From positions 34,286,464 to 34,350,463 of the forward strand of contig NC_023759.2 of NCBI RefSeq assembly GCF_000499845.2: 64,000 nucleotides of DNA, in the 5' to 3' direction. The DNA is from Phaseolus vulgaris. Lineage: Eukaryota > Streptophyta > Magnoliopsida > Fabales > Fabaceae. A program made the position numbers and the translations under genes. Below the pieces are notes generated by a model. That model searched no databases and was not told where the DNA came from. It saw nothing but the letters and a program-made list of their open reading frames with translations. This document shows, piece by piece, positions 46,818 to 59,249 of the stretch (positions are counted from its first letter, which is position 1; each line of letters starts with the position of its first letter).

Positions 46818-49267
46818 ATGTCCCTTGAAGACTCTCTAAGATCTCTCTCCCTCGATTACCTCAACCTCCTTATCAACGGCCAGGCCTTCAGCGACGTCAC
46901 TTTCAGCGTTGAGGGTCGCCTAGTCCACGCGCACCGCTGCATACTCGCCGCCCGCAGCCTCTTCTTCCGAAAATTCTTCTGCGGCCCGGACCCTCCCTCC
47001 GGTCTCGACCCCGCCGGTCCGCGGCTGAACTCGCGCTCCGGCGTCATCCCAGTCAACTCCGTCGGCTACGAGGTCTTCCTTCTGATGCTCCAGTTCCTGT
47101 ACAGTGGGCAAGTCTCCATCGTCCCTCAGAAGCACGAGGCCCGCCCCAATTGCGGCGAACGAGGGTGCTGGCACACGCATTGCACCTCCGCCGTCGATCT
47201 CGCCCTTGACACCCTCGCCGCCGCCAGATACTTCGGCGTGGAACAGCTTGCATTGCTTACCCAGGTTTTCTCCTCTTCCTTGGTGTTACTAATATGAGTA
47301 TGGTAGCGTTTCCCCTGAGTTCCACTGTTTTTTTTTCTCCTTTTCACCCTTTGTGTGCCCAGTCTTATGTTTCATGGGTCTTGGGAATTAGGACAGTTAC
47401 TGCTGCGGGTCTGCTCTCGTTTTGGGAAGTGGGAACGGGTGTTTCCATGTCTCTCTCCTTCTTTTTATATTTTTCTTTTCAGGGTCTGTGATGATATGAT
47501 ATGATATATGGATGAGAATTTCGGGTTCTGAATTCGTGCTTCAATCTATCTATCCCATCAGGAGTTATACCACCAGTTCCTTCTATTCTATGATCCCGTG
47601 TCACCGCGCTACACTGCTTTCCTCTCCTTTGTCAGCGACTGAATAGCTGATTATTTTCTTCTCTCTCTTTCTCACCCTCATTTACTCCACCCTTCACAAA
47701 TTCCTTCTCCTTCTCCTTCCTTAGCTTCCTCTCTCAACTAACTTAAATATCCACCTCGTCAGCTTTTATTACTGATTTCTGAATTTAATTCACTTCGATT
47801 CATTTAAGCCTTTACGATGCTAGTATTGGAGTTGGACGTAGCTGATTTTATGTAGTGGAGATTATAGAGTTTCTCGAATTGGCGTTCTTTCACCCATACT
47901 CAGGAATTTCTAAATTTAGATGATGATATGCAGTCTTGTCTTGCACACAGTAGTCGCACCAAACTTTTCCCAAACATCTACTTTCCTCATTTGGGTTTCG
48001 ATTCGAAAAAGAGAACAAACCACCGGAAAAGAAAAAAAAAGGGTCCTTTAAATTCTCCTGCGCTTCCCAGTTCCCAACCATCCCATCTCATTTGTTATCT
48101 TTCGTTTTACATTTATTCACTTCCCACCAAATCACTACCACTACTATATTACTGTATTGCCTTACATGGAACTCCTGCTATATCAAACATGTTTCTTTTT
48201 CCCAATGTAAACTCTCTTCTTCCTTTTCCATTTCTTGCTTCTTGTTTCCTCCTCTCACTCACTCATTTTGCTTTTTTGCTTGTCAGAAACAACTTGCGAG
48301 CATGGTGGAGAAGGCTTCCATAGAGGATGTAATGAAAGTGCTGTTGGCTTCCAGAAAGCAAGACATGCAGCAACTATGGGCCACTTGTTCTCACTTAGTA
48401 GCCAAATCAGGTCTTCCTCCCGAGGTTCTAGCCAAGCACCTCCCTATAGACATTGTGGCTAAGATCGAAGAGCTACGTATCAAATCGTCTATGGCGCGCC
48501 GCTCCTTGGTGCCGCACCACCACCACCATCATCCCCACCATCACCACGCCGCTCTCGATCTCGAGGACCAGAAAATCCGGCGAATGAGGCGCGCCCTGGA
48601 CTCCTCCGATGTCGAACTCGTAAAGCTCATGGTAATGGGAGAGGGTCTCAACCTCGACGAAGCGCTGGCCTTACCCTACGCGGTGGAGAACTGCAGCAGA
48701 GAGGTGGTGAAGGCATTGCTGGAACTCGGTGCAGCCGATGTCAACTACCCCTCCGGCCCCGCCGGAAAGACGCCGCTCCACATTGCGGCGGAGATGGTGT
48801 CGCCGGACATGGTGGCGGTGCTGCTGGACCACCACGCGGACCCGAATGTGAGAACCGTTGATGGGGTCACGCCTTTGGACATCCTCAGAACCCTAACCTC
48901 GGATTTCCTCTTTAAGGGTGCTGTCCCAGGATTGACCCACATCGAACCCAACAAACTAAGGCTGTGTTTGGAGCTTGTTCAATCCGCAGCTCTTGTCATG
49001 TCACGAGAAGAAGGCAATGCCAACAACAACAACGCTCCTTCTAACTCCGCAGCACCCATTTACCCTCCCCCCATGAACGAGGACCATAACAGCAGTAGTA
49101 GCAGCGGCAACAACAACAACAACATTGGAAATCTGAATTTGGATTCAAGGTTGGTGTATCTGAATCTTGGTGCGACAGCTTCCATGAGTTCCCGGTTGGA
49201 CGGTGGTGAGGACGAGAGAGAAGCCATGAACACAACCATGTACCACCACCACTCTCATGACTTCTAG
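46818..49267 (+). CDS. BOP2: BOP/NPR5/NBCL-type BTB-ankyrin transcriptional co-regulator, two exons
   Basis: Two exons, 46818-47264 and 48287-49267, joined in phase 0 at a GT..AG intron, encode 475 residues, about the size usual for this clade. The N-terminus has a BTB/POZ domain (about residues 22-105) and an NPR1-type C2HC zinc motif (C112, C117, H119, C122). Exon 2 gives an alpha-helical NPR1-family middle region (about 150-220), a His-rich tract (226-236), ankyrin repeats (about 245-350), an Asn/Ser-rich linker (about 394-428), the conserved SRLVYLNLGA motif and a C-terminus ending in HDF. Known of the family: nuclear/cytoplasmic co-regulators that bind TGA bZIP factors and can act as CUL3 adaptors; they set organ boundaries, petiole/stipule and abscission-zone identity and, in legumes (NOOT/COCH), nodule identity. 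The ATG follows CACCACC. I see no breaks. Which NBCL paralogue this is cannot be settled by reading alone. Confidence 0.96.
47265..48286 (+). other. Single BOP intron, 1022 bp
   Basis: The donor follows ACCCAG at 47264 and the acceptor is TTGTCAG ending at 48286, after a pyrimidine-rich stretch. Splicing here keeps phase 0 and joins residues LTQ to KQLAS, the junction expected for BOP-type proteins. Reading through the donor gives only ten further codons before a stop. The intron is AT/CT-rich and holds no open frame that I would call a gene. Confidence 0.93.
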
Positions 49268-49500
49268 TATCTTCTGCCTCAGATTTCCACATACTGATAG
49301 ATGATTTGAAGTTCTTTGAATTGACACGGACGATGGAGAATGGAGAATTTAAAGAGGATGAAGGGGGGGAGAATTGTTGATGAAATGGAGGGACTCTATT
49401 GAAGAAGGGATGGGGCAGAAAGGAGTGTTCTTGTTTTGTGAGTTGAAATAGACTGGTATTCACTGCCCTTCTGATTTATCTGTCTTGGCTCTCTGCTATT
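49268..49500 (+). other. BOP 3' flank / probable 3' UTR
   Basis: This is the sequence after the TAG stop at 49265-49267. It is moderately G-rich and has no further coding frame. I could not pick a convincing AATAAA polyadenylation signal. Confidence 0.4.
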
Positions 49501-52500
49501 TTGTTGGGTTTTTTTCCTCTTTTCTTTTTAGCTTTTGGGGTTGAAGCCGTTGAAATGGTCACCATTTGAAGTGCGGTTTCATGGGAGATTGGGATAAGAG
49601 ACAGGGAGAATCTAATGGGTTCAATTTATTTTTTGTTTTTATTTTTCTGTGAAACGAAAGGGTGCATGGAGGAGACGCAGGTCAATCTTTTCAAATCCTC
49701 CTTCACCTGTCAACTCCTTAATTTGTATTTACTGATCCGTAGCTAATATCACGGCCTATTTATTGTGATCGCTTTACAATTTCAGATTATCTTGTCCCAC
49801 CCGCACTTTCTCATAACCCACTCCACTCCTCAATTATTTCTTCACATCATCTTTTGCTTCTTCTTCCTTTCCTTTCCTTTCCTGTGCTGTGGGGGGTTTC
49901 TCTATTTCTTTATCATATTTTCTTTTCTCAAAGCTTTTTCATTTCTCTTCCTTCACTCATTCACACACACACACATATATATTTTCTAGTTAGTTAAGAG
50001 ATCATATAGGGCGGTCCCTTCCCTTCTGCTCCCCACCTAATATATTATGTTCTTTTCCTTCTATCATTTTGTAGTCCTTTGGAACGATCCACTGGCTAGT
50101 GTTTTGGGGTTAATTATTCTAATAAAAATCATGTGGCTGTGGACAAATTGATTTGTTGTCTTGCATGAATGCAACAATGAGTGTGACCACACATGTCAAG
50201 TTAAAAAATTGGCACTATCACCTTCCATGTAATCCTCTTCTTGTCCCCCCTTACCTTTTTTAGGTCTCTTTAGACAAAACAAAAATATATAACTTACAGG
50301 TAAAACCCTATTATATTACTAATCATTTCTTTAATTATTACTATATATCCTGTCTAAATTCATTGGATGTTGGTTTCGGAAGATTCTTGGAGATTAGGAG
50401 TACTCTATATATAATTTTCTGCTTCAACGTATGCTGTTTATCCAGGCTCTTTACTGCATGCATTCTCCCAAATCAAGCTTATTAATATTCACAGAGTAAT
50501 GGCCACCATCACTAATATCAGTATATTATTTAAGACTACATATAATGATCTAACGGAGTATATATTGTGTATGTATATGTAAGATGCATTCACATCAGAT
50601 CTAAGCCTTCTTCTGTGTACAAATATTTTTTTAATAGTGATTAGTTTTATGATTCTAAATGCTAGATTTAACAAATTTATATAATTCAAAATGTATCTAC
50701 ATTTTGTCAAACTACTTAGTCATGATTTGTTATATATTATTTTAAATGGGTATATTTAGATAAACAGCGGAATGCAGGTTTTGAAGTCATTAAATTTCAG
50801 AAATTGCTAGCTTATTTTCTTACAAGTTCCTATTGAAAGTTGTTGAAAACAAGTGACTTTTTTTTTTTCCAAATAAAATGAACCCAAACATGTTCGGTTT
50901 ATTTTAGATGTAGAGATTGTTTGGTTAAAAATCTTAGTTTATTGAATGAATATTATTATATAAGTGTTATTGTAAGTTGTTTTAACAATTAAAGAAGAAA
51001 CATGGTTGATTTGTTTGCTTATAGGTTATAAATTATTTTATTAGTTATAGTAGGAACGCATTATTGAAATATGTTAAACAATTTCGTGAGATATAATATA
51101 AACTTATTTCTATAAGCGCATCTAAGTGTTTATGTATTTATTAGATAAAATATGTCAAAATAAATTGTAAAGGAGTTCTTCCAAACCCTCCCTTAGTCAA
51201 ATAATAATATGATTATCACATTAAAGTTTATCGTATAAATTCCATAAAAAAATTTCAAAATGATTTCAAGAATCTTACTTTCGAAAAAAAAACTTACGAA
51301 AAAAGTAAAACAAGTTTATTATATAAGCCTCACTAAAACTGTTCCAACTAACTCCTATGTTCTCAAAATTTTCTAAACAATAATGTAAATAATATAGTAT
51401 GTGTGTCATATTATTTAAGGATTGCATGAATAACCTTTCTTTTGTGCAAAATTGTTATATTTACAGAGGTGAGATGAGAAATAAAAAAAAAAACTTAGCA
51501 GTTAGGATGGTGGGAATAATTTAAAATATGCAGTTTGTTGGGTATTCAATGTATCTTCTGCCTAGAGCTAGATACAAACATATATATTAAATTAAAGTAT
51601 GAAAATCTGTTTAAGGACTAATATGTTCCAACATTCAACATCTAATAAACTAAGTGTTGGGAAGAATATGAAACTATAAAGAAATTCATTAATTGTGCCG
51701 CAAATTGGACTTCTTGTTCTTCTCAAATTCATTCAATGATATGTTTTTTGTTTTTTTTTTCTGATTTAAAAGAAAAAAAAAACTCACTGAATCCTTATGT
51801 TCTTCTAAGGAAATATCATTTGGTTGGTGCTTGTCCTCCTTGTTTCTATTCTACTTCAGTTATAATTGAAACAAATAGCCATAAATTGAAAAATTATTAT
51901 TCTTTAATGAGATCATTATGGAATTTCAATGGAAAAAGGAATTAGAACTGAGATTTCTGTGCAAATATAAGACGCCAGACCTAAGTATTTTGTTACCCTC
52001 CATTATTATATATTTTTATGAAACACTATAATTGTCGAACACTCTTTCTTGATTGCACATGATGCTTTATACACACTGGGTTGTCCATGGTTTGGTAACT
52101 GGGAGAAGAATCACTTTTATTGTCCTTTTTTCTTAATCTTATATTGCTTGGCTAAGGCATATTTAATATTTTTTATTACATATAAATATATATAGAGTAT
52201 TTTCACGCTTTTATTTATTTTTTCTCTATAAAAGAATAATAAATATATTATACGCGAATATAGTATTACTTGTTAGAGATTTGCATATACAAGTAATTTT
52301 GAGACGTGCATTATATGATAAAAAATAAAAATGTAGAATATATATCTAGACTTGTAGGTTTAAATAATATAAGGTTCTAGTTATTTTGCATATGAAAAGT
52401 AAGGAAGTGACAAGTCGTTAATATACTGTGCAATGTCTGAGTTTTAGCTAGTGGTGATTCACTAGTGGTGATTCAGCTGCAGAAAGCTCAAATATTTTGC

Positions 52501-53102
52501 TGCCTGATATCCAAAAGGTAAAGAAATTAACTCCTTTGTCTACTTCTCGTGAAGTGTGGATAATTTGGAGAACTAACCTTTGCTGGTGAAGATGATGGAA
52601 CTTATCAATGGTAGAAAGGGATTCTATATCCTTTCTCCTTCCAAAATGCCTGTCTTTTTCACCCTCTTTTATTTTATTTTATTTTATTATTATATATTTA
52701 TTGTGCATTATTTCCATTCATTTGTTCTTGCACACAATATATATACTTGATTGGAAATTTGACCCTTATTCCATGAGAGAGACTTCGTCTTATCTACAAA
52801 TTCAATGAAGTTATGATTATTTCCTATCCACATTACAAAAGTACATTTTTATTTGAGGAATGAGCATATACTGATTATAAAATGCTATACAAATTATTGA
52901 AAATTAAAATATAATTACTATTTTGAAGTTATTTTGTCTCCATTGTTACTACCTTTCTTTTACTATTTCTGTTTGCTTTTCTATATAAGAGCATCTACAC
53001 TCAGAATACTTGCAACTGTACGTTGCTATTAAGCTCTCTCTTCCTATTCTTTTCTTTATTTAAATTTTTTCACCATGACTTGCTTATTCAAAAGTATTTA
53101 AC
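49501..53102. other. Intergenic DNA downstream of BOP, no gene seen
   Basis: Pyrimidine-rich near 49840-49990, then AT-rich. No recognised product. Confidence 0.55.
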
Positions 53103-53103
53103 A

Positions 53104-53144
<41 letters not shown>
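53103..53144. repeat. (AC)n(AT)n compound microsatellite
   Basis: AC run to 53115, then AT run. Confidence 0.95.
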
Positions 53145-53145
<1 letters not shown>

Positions 53146-53326
53146 CATATTACTTTTAACACTATCTATTATTTTTTATTAGTTATTATTTATATCAAAC
53201 TGAACAATATTAATACAACTTATAAGATACACAAATTTCTTTTATTCTTAATAAATTTGAATCAATAACAACCAACGATCTCTTTTTTTTAGTTATGAAA
53301 TTTAGTTTTCATCCACATGATAGTGG

Positions 53327-54570
53327 TGTTGGAGATCCAACATCAACTAGATATTATGACATTTTATAATATATAAGTTGGTTGCAAACCTCACCTTATA
53401 AGTTGATTTTGGAGGTTTGAGGGGTGGAGATGAAATTTTGAGGATAACCTCTCATGGGAGGTCGGGAATGGGAGAGAGCTCATTCTGTGAGAGGATAAAT
53501 GGTTGGGTAATGAGGCACTAAAAAGATAAGCTTCAGAGAATTTTTTCTATTTGTTCTGGTAAGGAAGACAAGTTGTGGCAAGGAGGGGAGTGAAATAACA
53601 ATCTTGAGTGGGCATGGAAAATAGGATGGAGGAGGAGTTTGTTTGATTGGGAAAAGCATCAGGAGCAAGAACTAAGAGTGCTGATGGGAAGCAAGAATAT
53701 CAATGTGGAAATGGAGGATCGATGGGTGTGGAGGGAAAGTAATATAACAGAGTTTACACTCAAATATGTGTACATTATTTTAAAAGAAGAAGAACAGGAT
53801 GAAGGAGCCGCTATGTATGAGTGATTTTGGAGGATTAAGGCTCAACCATCAACTCACTTGACTGCATGACAGGTACTGGAGGATAAAATAGCTTATAAAG
53901 TAAATTTGGTGAATAGGGGGATATATTTGGAGAAAAGCATTTGCAATATGTGTGGGGAGGAAGCGGAAACAACATCACATCTTTTTTGTACTTGCAGGGT
54001 AGCTTGGTTGGTTTGGTCAAAATGTTATGAGTGGGTGAGTTTGGCATTGACGGTTCATTACGAACCAAAACACATTTCACACAATTAAGGATGATTAGGG
54101 AAAGTGAAGTTGTCAATCTAATATGGTTATGTGTGTGGATAACAGTAGTAGAACTGTGGAAGCAAAGGAATAAGAAGATTTTTAGTAATGGAAGAATATA
54201 CCATCACAAAATCTTCAAGATGACATAATGGAATGTTTGGTCGTGGGTAAAGTAGCATGTTTTTCTTATTCTGATTGGTGTCTCGAAACACTTGTTTGTA
54301 GGAGGTCTATCAAAATAAGTAAAGGTTAGATGTGCGAGTGGTTAAACCGAGGTAAGGTTGGAAGAACATGGTCTCTTTAGTTTGAAACAGTGTAGTCGAG
54401 TGGCGGTGGTGATTCTTGTGTGTGGTGGTGTTTTTTTGGTTTACTGTATAAGGGTTGAAGTATCCCTGAAATACCTCCATTAATAATTCATTTCTTAATA
54501 ATAAAAAAAACCTTATTTATAAGTTGATTTTACAAAATTGAGTTAGACTTAAAATTCACTTCTTAATATA
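53327..54570 (+). mobile_element. Second member of the small solo-LTR family, split by a LINE
   Basis: 53327-53410 (TGTTGGAGATCCAACATCAA...) and 54511-54570 (...GAGTTAGACTTAAAATTCAC) together follow the order of the 121-bp element at 1492-1612. The LINE occupies the middle. The end is degraded (CTTAATATA instead of CTTAACA). Confidence 0.75.
53411..54510 (+). mobile_element. 5'-truncated LINE with target duplication and poly(A)
   Basis: CCTTATAAGTTGATTTT precedes the element (53394-53410) and CCTTATTTATAAGTTGATTTT follows its A-run (54511-54531): a target duplication with a 4-bp difference. The frame (stops included) carries WKIGWRRSLFDWE, then zf-RVT with CNMCGEEAETTSHLFCTC, and later WKQRNKKIFSNG. 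About 1.1 kb remains. It is a different subfamily from the LINE at 38.9 kb, but both share a GGGTTG...CCCTGAA...CCTC 3' tail. Confidence 0.88.
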
Positions 54571-56082
54571 ATATCCGAGTTATCTAGAATTTATTGGACT
54601 TATAAGATCATCCATTATATTGAATCACCCATAAATATAAAGAATATCTTAATATCTTAACTATAAATCGATTTTACAATATTTTTTAAATAAAAAACAT
54701 TAAACTTAATTATTCGGTTTTATAATATTTAATTAAGCTTAAAGTTATTTTTTAATAAGTGGTAAGTGATGAAATGAGGTAAAATATATATGGTTATGGT
54801 GCATGAGAGTGATATTTGTAGGTGTATGCTTAAGTAACAGGTTGTCCTGGATGGTCACCGAAAGTAGTAACACAATTTGAAAGCATATAATCAATATATA
54901 TCTTCTTCTTATATACCCAATTTTTCTAGGTTATTCTCCCTTCTTCCCCGGGGTGCCCTTTTATTCCCTGCAAAGCAAAAGATGTGGTTTTCCCACTTCC
55001 ACACATCTCTTTCAATAATTCTCCACAAAAAATGTTACAATTTTAATTGGGTTTCATCAATGCTGATCTGTAAATGCATCATATGTCCTTGCTTCATAAT
55101 TATCGTTGGTAATCTATATTATCATTTTCGTGTTAGCTTGCCTTAAATCACTGCTGTCCACTACTTTTCTTTTCTCCAACAACAAATCTTCTAAATTATT
55201 TATTTAATGCCTTTGTCTGCCAGATATCAAAATATATATCATGTATTTCTTAGTCACTAACAATATTTCACATAAAGAGGTTACCACGTTTTTATATAAT
55301 TCGATCTTGTTATAACTTTTTTTAATATATCTGTAAACTTTGATTAGAAAAAGTAACAAAAAAATTAGTTTTTTTTGGTAACAAAAACTTTTTTATTTTA
55401 TTTCATGAAAAGCAATGAATAGTTCGAATACATATATGGCCATATAAAGCATGTAACCAGATTAGGAATAGTTATAATACCTGTTTGAGCTACATGTAAC
55501 TGTGAATCTGCATAAGCTTATTTGACACTGTAGTAGATGTTGGAAGAGTCAGTCACCAACACCCTTCTGTCTCTACAGCGTTCTGATAAAACACTTATCT
55601 CAGAAATGCATACCAAACTTTTTCATTACTCCAATCCCCCTCATTTCTGAAGTTTCTCCACCATAGAGATATCCTTTACCCACATTATTCATCCTAAATA
55701 AGATACATATTTTGGAGCAGTAGTTGGCAGTGAAATAGGTTTCAAGTTCTAATTAAAGTATTCCACTGTTTGGTTTCAGATGAAAGTTGAGATAGAATCA
55801 ATTGTTTAAACGAGGTACCTTGATCTAACTCGAAAACAAAACCCAACGATTGATAAATTGAAAATGAAACTTTTACACCACAACAAATAGTCGAATAACT
55901 TTATATATTTATTATTTTTTTACTTAGATACCAAAGTTCACATGTATATATTGCAGCAATTTACAAAGGCCTAGGATCTACAATATATTTAATTACTAAG
56001 TATTAGAATGAATATGAGTCCAGACCCAATTATAACCTTAATAATAATGTATGTGTGAATATGAGAATTGATTTTATATTTT

Positions 56083-56126
<44 letters not shown>

Positions 56127-56656
56127 TTATATATGCTTTCATTAATTAATAACGTATGTGTGAAATATGAGGAATATTTTTTATTTGTAGCAGTAGTTGT
56201 GAAGGTATAAATTATGGTGTTAAATTATAATAATCAAGTAGGCTTTTAGTTGAAAGTTGAACTATAATTCAAATAAAATAAATAGAGTGGACCTTGATAT
56301 GAATAAGAGTGTCAATAGTATAAAGAGAACTTTCCTTTCTAATTTCCACTTTTCATTCTTCTAACATTATTGCTCCTCCTCACCAAAACAACCAAAACAA
56401 ACTTTAAATATCTTCTCTTTTCTATAATAATTAATAATTATTGTAACATATTTATAATTGCAATATTTTTCAAATATAATATATTAAATTATTTTATTTA
56501 AGAAAAATTTAGAAACTTTAATATTTTTCTAAAATATTATAAGACCAACTATTAAAAAGTTAATTAAAATAATAATAATAAAAGTAAAAACAAAATAAGA
56601 GGATAAGATAAACTTAGATAACCTATCTATTTCAAATGTGAAAAAATTGATAATGT
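54571..56656. other. Intergenic DNA; (AT)n at about 56087-56120
   Basis: No gene seen. Confidence 0.55.
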
Positions 56657-57037
56657 CACTACAAGAAAATCATTGAATAGAAATCAATTTTAGAAACTAA
56701 AAATAATTAGTTGCTATATTGACTAAATTAGAGATCATTTTAGAGACTAAATTTTTTTTTGGTTTCTAAATTAGTTTCTATTATTGATAAATAGTTTCTA
56801 AATTGGTATCTAATTAGCTACCAAGATTTTTGCTACCAAATTTAGAATCTAAATAATTGGTAGTTAAAACCTTGGTAGTTAATTAGACACCAATTTAAAA
56901 ACTATTTATCAATAATAGAAACTAATTTAGAAACCAATATTTTTTTAGTTTCTAAAATGGTTTCTAATTTAGTCATTTTAGCAACTAATTTTTTTTGTCT
57001 CTAAAATTGGTTTCTATTTAACGATTTAGTTGTAGTG
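56657..57037. mobile_element. Palindromic CACTA-type MITE, 381 bp, with 3-bp target duplication
   Basis: It starts CACTACAAGAAAATCATT and ends TTTAGTTGTAGTG. TGT flanks both sides (56654-56656; 57038-57040). The arms form a long imperfect palindrome. Same family as 42596-42975. Confidence 0.92.
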
Positions 57038-57041
57038 TGTG

Positions 57042-57951
57042 TTTTCTCAATATGGACAACAAAAACCATGATCTTTTTGCACCTAAGGCAAGAGATACAA
57101 TAATGGAGAGGGTTTACATAATAGCTAGAGTTGAAGCTGCTCAAAACAATGATTTGATCCAAGATACATGTTTTATTAAAGGTAAAACTATAAATATAAT
57201 ATATTATTCATACACAACTCATCTATTTATTTCTTATGATTGTGTTCAATGTCTTGACTATTGCGAGTCTCCTTTATAGGCATTAGTTTGATTGTTTCGA
57301 CCTCATGAGTAATATGAAAATTGTTCAAAAGTTTTTTTAAAGCTTTTTCTAATGATATTCTTGGTTTTTCACCCCATAGAGAGATTAAATTTTGAATATA
57401 TTTGATGTTTGGAACTAGACAAATTTCAAAAGGTACATATAGGATGTCATCCTCTAAACTAGCATAAGTGAAGAAAAAAATAGAAGAAATAGTTCACTTA
57501 TCCTAGTGTATCACCTTGAGGAGCTCCTAATTTTTTATTTGAAAAGAAAGATAAAAGTTTTAGGTTGTGTGTAAATTATATCGCCAGTTAAATAAATTCA
57601 CTATAAAAAATAAATACTCGTTTCCTAAGATAATAATTTGATGGACAAATTAAGTGGAACCTCTATGTTTTCTAAAATAGATTTAAGGTCAGGATATAAT
57701 CAAATTACAGTAAAAGCAGAAGACATACAAAATTTGTATTCAAAACTAGGTATGTACTTATGAATATGAACTTATGCCTTTGGTGTGACTAATGCTCCAG
57801 CAATATTCTTGGATTATATAACATGCCGTTTTGTCCATTTTTAGATCATTTTGGAGTTATTTTTATATACGACATTCTTTTTTATTCTAAGACACTTAAG
57901 GAGCATGATGAATATCTTCAAATAGTTTTTCAAATTTTGAAAGACAAATAG
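57042..57951 (+). pseudogene. Ty3/gypsy protease-RT fragment
   Basis: The plus strand reads NNDLIQDTCFIKGKTINIIY, then HLFISYDCVQ (protease region), a broken linker with YRQLNKFTIKNKYSFPK, and RT blocks KIDLRSGYNQITVKAED and MPFGVTNAPA, ending at an LKDKQ-like point. The protease active site, normally DSGA, is YSYT here, so the catalytic Asp is lost. Many stops. It is cut at its right end by the LTR at 57952. Confidence 0.88.
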
Positions 57952-59115
57952 TGTTGAATATGTGGCTTGAAACAAGAGGGGATAAATTGTTTTCGTAAGA
58001 TTTTTGCAAATATTGGTGTTAAATTGAAAACTTTAACTAAATCAACTAATTGATTAATCTGTTCAACCGGTTATAAAAATATTAAGAGTTATATGACCAA
58101 AATTTAAGCCTATTGATTTTAGAAATCAATTGAGTGTTTTATGCGCAAAACACTGAAAACAGATTATATCACAAATATAAGAGTGGGGAAGAGAGAGATC
58201 ACAAAAAAAAATTATACTAGTTCACCCTTAAACAAGAGTTACATCCAATACTCAGTACACCACTGGGAATTCACTAATGCAATCAAACCAGATTACAAAA
58301 ACAACCAAGAGTATTGATTTTGAACCCTTCAAGAAGACAACACTCTTAACAACACAAATTTCAAAAACCATATTTGAATTTATTTACAACACAATATAGT
58401 AAAGTAAAAACAATTTTGAGTACACTTGGGTTTTACACAAAGGAAGAACAACATAAATGTTAACCCCGAACCTACTTCACTCCGTAGCAATGATCCAAGA
58501 TTTTAAAAAGGATTCTAAAGCAATTTGTTTTTCTCTCTTGAAAAGTGTTATACAATCTTCCTCTTTTAAAAAGACCAGAAAATAATCTTTATGTAGACTT
58601 TTTAAAACACTGTTAAAACATTTTGATCTTTTAATGAAAGCAGTTCTAAATCAATTAAAGTAGTTTGAAAATAACAACATTATTATGCTAAAATTATTTA
58701 ATTGATTATTGAAACTAACTGATTCTTTTCATTTTCTATTGAAGTCACCACATAAAAACCAGTTCATTTATCGAAGTTTTACTTAACAGAAAAAACAGAA
58801 GAAAACAAATCATTTTTAAATCCTTTATAAACCTTTAAGTGTTTTCAACCGGTTGATACAATAAATCAATCTATTAAAATACATGTTGTAGTCATCAAAC
58901 TTAAACAATATCTATTTCAACTGATTAATATACGAATCAACTAATTAAAATAAACACAAATTTGAAAAACAAAACATTTAAAGGAGATTTCAAATCAGAT
59001 TAACTTGGATCATAATTGGATGCAAATTAACAATACAAAATCTACCTAACTAGACACACACACCAATAGATCTTCATGACAAATTTGGAAAATATCAAAA
59101 CTTCCTTGTTCAACA
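57952..59115 (-). mobile_element. Copia LTR (SIRE-like family), 1164 bp
   Basis: Plus-strand ends are TGTTGAATATGTGGC and CTTCCTTGTTCAACA. To its right is a polypurine-tract-like sequence and 3' internal sequence (59116-59240), so it is a 3' LTR in minus orientation. It matches 62788-63930 block for block. Confidence 0.82.
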
Positions 59116-59249
59116 ATCTCCTTATAATTGATGAAGACAAACCCTGGTGTTTGTTGTAGATTTTAACATAAAGAGATTTTGTAAAACAAATGGATAGGCC
59201 AAGCAATCCACAAAATACAAGCATAACAGGATAACCTAGCATTTAAGAA
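59116..59249 (-). mobile_element. 3' internal end of a copia element
   Basis: It repeats 61229-61345 closely (CCCTGGTGTTTGTTGTAGAT; GGATAGGCCAAGCAATCCAC), then diverges. Only the stretch after RNase H is present. Confidence 0.75.

Noticed and set aside
47265..47297. Unspliced read-through end of BOP exon 1
   Set aside because: The strong GT donor and the conserved LTQ-KQLAS junction support splicing; the extra ten residues are intron.
46856..47347. Minus-strand frames of up to 86 codons opposite BOP exon 1
   Set aside because: Antisense shadows of a GC-rich exon.
48092..48286. Open sequence in frame before BOP exon 2
   Set aside because: It is intron 3' end with a polypyrimidine tract and AG acceptor; the protein family continues from exon 1 instead.
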